DNA of 46,962 nucleotides from Xanthomonas cannabis pv. cannabis (GTDB lineage Bacteria > Pseudomonadota > Gammaproteobacteria > Xanthomonadales > Xanthomonadaceae). The DNA is taken from the NCBI RefSeq assembly GCF_000802365.1, contig NZ_JSZE01000070.1:1-46962 (forward strand). Reading direction: 5' to 3'. Numbering within the stretch: position 1 is the first letter of the stretch; each line of letters opens with the position of its first letter. Under the pieces are notes generated by a model. That model did no database searches, was not told the DNA's origin, and saw nothing but the letters and a program-made list of their open reading frames with translations. Below are positions 46,169 to 46,962 of the stretch, piece after piece. A program made the translations under genes and the position numbers.

Positions 46169-46962
46169 TCATCCCAGCAGTTCGAATCTGCCGCTCACGC
46201 CATCGGCTTCGGCCGACGGCGCGATCCACACATCGAACACGCCGGGCTCCACGGTCGGCGTCATTGCCTGCCCGACAAACAGCAGGTGCTCGCGGCGCAG
46301 CTCGAACTGCACCTCGACACTCGCGCCGGCCGGCACCCTGACCTTGCGGAAGCCCTTGAGCTCGCGCACCGGGCGGGTAACGCTGGCGGTGCGGTCGCGC
46401 ACATACAGCTGCACCACTTCGTCTGCATCGCGGCTGCCGCGGTTGCCGATGCGCGCGCTGAGCTGCAGGCGGTCGGTGGCGGTCAGGTGCGGTGCGCTCA
46501 GGCGCAGGTCGCTGTAGTCGATGCGGCCGTAGGTCAGGCCATGGCCGAACGGGAACAGCGCCGTATTGGGCACGTCGCGGTAATGCGTGGTGTACGGCTG
46601 CAAGGCGGCCGGGTCCAGATTGGGCCGGCCGCTGGGCGGATGCGCGTAGGTGTAGGGCACCTGGCCTGCCGCCTGCGGAAAACTCACCGGCAAGCGGCCG
46701 CTGGGTGCCTGCGCACCGAACAGGATGTCGGCCATGGCGTTGCCGGCCTGCGAGCCCAGAAACCAGGTGACCAGGATCGCTGCGCTCTGCAATGCCGGGC
46801 CTTGCAACGCCAGCGCTCGGCCGGTGCTGAGCAGCAACACGACGGGTGTGCCGGTGGCCGCCACCGCTGCCAGCAGTTGTTGTTGCACGTCCGGCAGGAC
46901 GATCTCGGTCCGCGATTGCGCCTCGCCGGAGTAGGTCATCGGTTCGCCGACCGCCAGCAGGG
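46169..46962 (-). CDS. GH3 beta-glucosidase-like protein, C-terminal part (5' end outside the window)
   Basis: The frame runs off the right edge, so at least 264 C-terminal residues are seen. GEAQSRTEIVLPDVQQQLLA, PVVLLLSTGRALAL and AILVTWFLGSQAGNAMADIL belong to the second alpha/beta domain of GH3. PSGRLPVSFPQAAGQVP and LFPFGHGLTYGRIDYSDL lead to the fibronectin type III-like end domain (RELKGFRKVRVPAGASVEV). The catalytic Asp domain lies beyond the window. It may share a substrate with the GH92 and GH30 enzymes. A short hairpin GCGGCGA/TCGCCGC at 46151-46166 just after the stop may end transcription. Confidence 0.92.
   Translation of the reverse strand, partial: LLAVGEPMTYSGEAQSRTEIVLPDVQQQLLAAVAATGTPVVLLLSTGRALALQGPALQSAAILVTWFLGSQAGNAMADILFGAQAPSGRLPVSFPQAAGQVPYTYAHPPSGRPNLDPAALQPYTTHYRDVPNTALFPFGHGLTYGRIDYSDLRLSAPHLTATDRLQLSARIGNRGSRDADEVVQLYVRDRTASVTRPVRELKGFRKVRVPAGASVEVQFELRREHLLFVGQAMTPTVEPGVFDVWIAPSAEADGVSGRFELLG

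Noticed and set aside
43356-46517. 1053-codon plus-strand frame overlapping the UvrA-like gene
   Set aside because: It is an out-of-frame shadow of the UvrA-like gene, continuing opposite the GH3 gene. No family motif is present.

Overview
The window looks like a chromosomal segment of a high-GC gammaproteobacterium of the Xanthomonadaceae, most likely Xanthomonas. The reasons are a putative type IV secretion effector whose C-terminus resembles the Xanthomonas XVIPCD signal, a small XAC0095-like protein, families of palindromic intergenic repeats of the kind common in Xanthomonas, and plant-polymer glycoside hydrolases. Species cannot be fixed by eye. No rRNA, tRNA, CRISPR array or intact insertion sequence was seen.

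Left part (1-10000), mostly housekeeping: a CbpA-type co-chaperone, a tandem array of palindromic repeats, a solitary PilH-like receiver protein, then hflK-hflC-yjeT(DUF2065)-purA. That order is also known from enterobacteria and covers membrane-protease control and purine synthesis. A secreted M1 aminopeptidase follows.

Middle part (10000-28800), accessory: a decayed toxin-antitoxin pair, a probable T4SS effector with its immunity protein, a bdcA/bdcR-like divergent pair (c-di-GMP-related SDR and its TetR repressor), a winged-helix protein plus nucleotidyltransferase pair behind a 26-bp perfect palindrome, a second RHH/ParE-type pair, an Mrr-like endonuclease, and a five-gene type I restriction-modification operon: hsdM, hsdS, an AlbA_2/Schlafen-like gene, hsdR and a YgjP-like metalloprotease. 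A strongly folded leader then precedes an XAC0095-like small gene. After it come a relic of an outer-membrane protein and an unknown secreted protein. Together this is a defence and competition island next to conserved genes.

Right part (28800-46962), mixed metabolism and signalling: a TetR regulator, a histidine phosphatase with nnrD (metabolite repair), GH30, GH92 and (cut by the window end) GH3 glycosidases for glycan breakdown, two SDRs, a DUF429 protein, an AlkB-like dioxygenase, a cyclic-nucleotide-binding thioredoxin-reductase-like flavoprotein without the redox CxxC, an EAL phosphodiesterase divergent from a small SpoT-like HD hydrolase, and a UvrA paralogue without the UvrB-binding insert.

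The points most worth checking are the structured leader before the XAC0095-like gene, the effector/immunity pair with an unrecognised toxic domain, the palindrome-controlled HTH/nucleotidyltransferase pair, and the accessory genes and decameric repeat inside the type I R-M operon.
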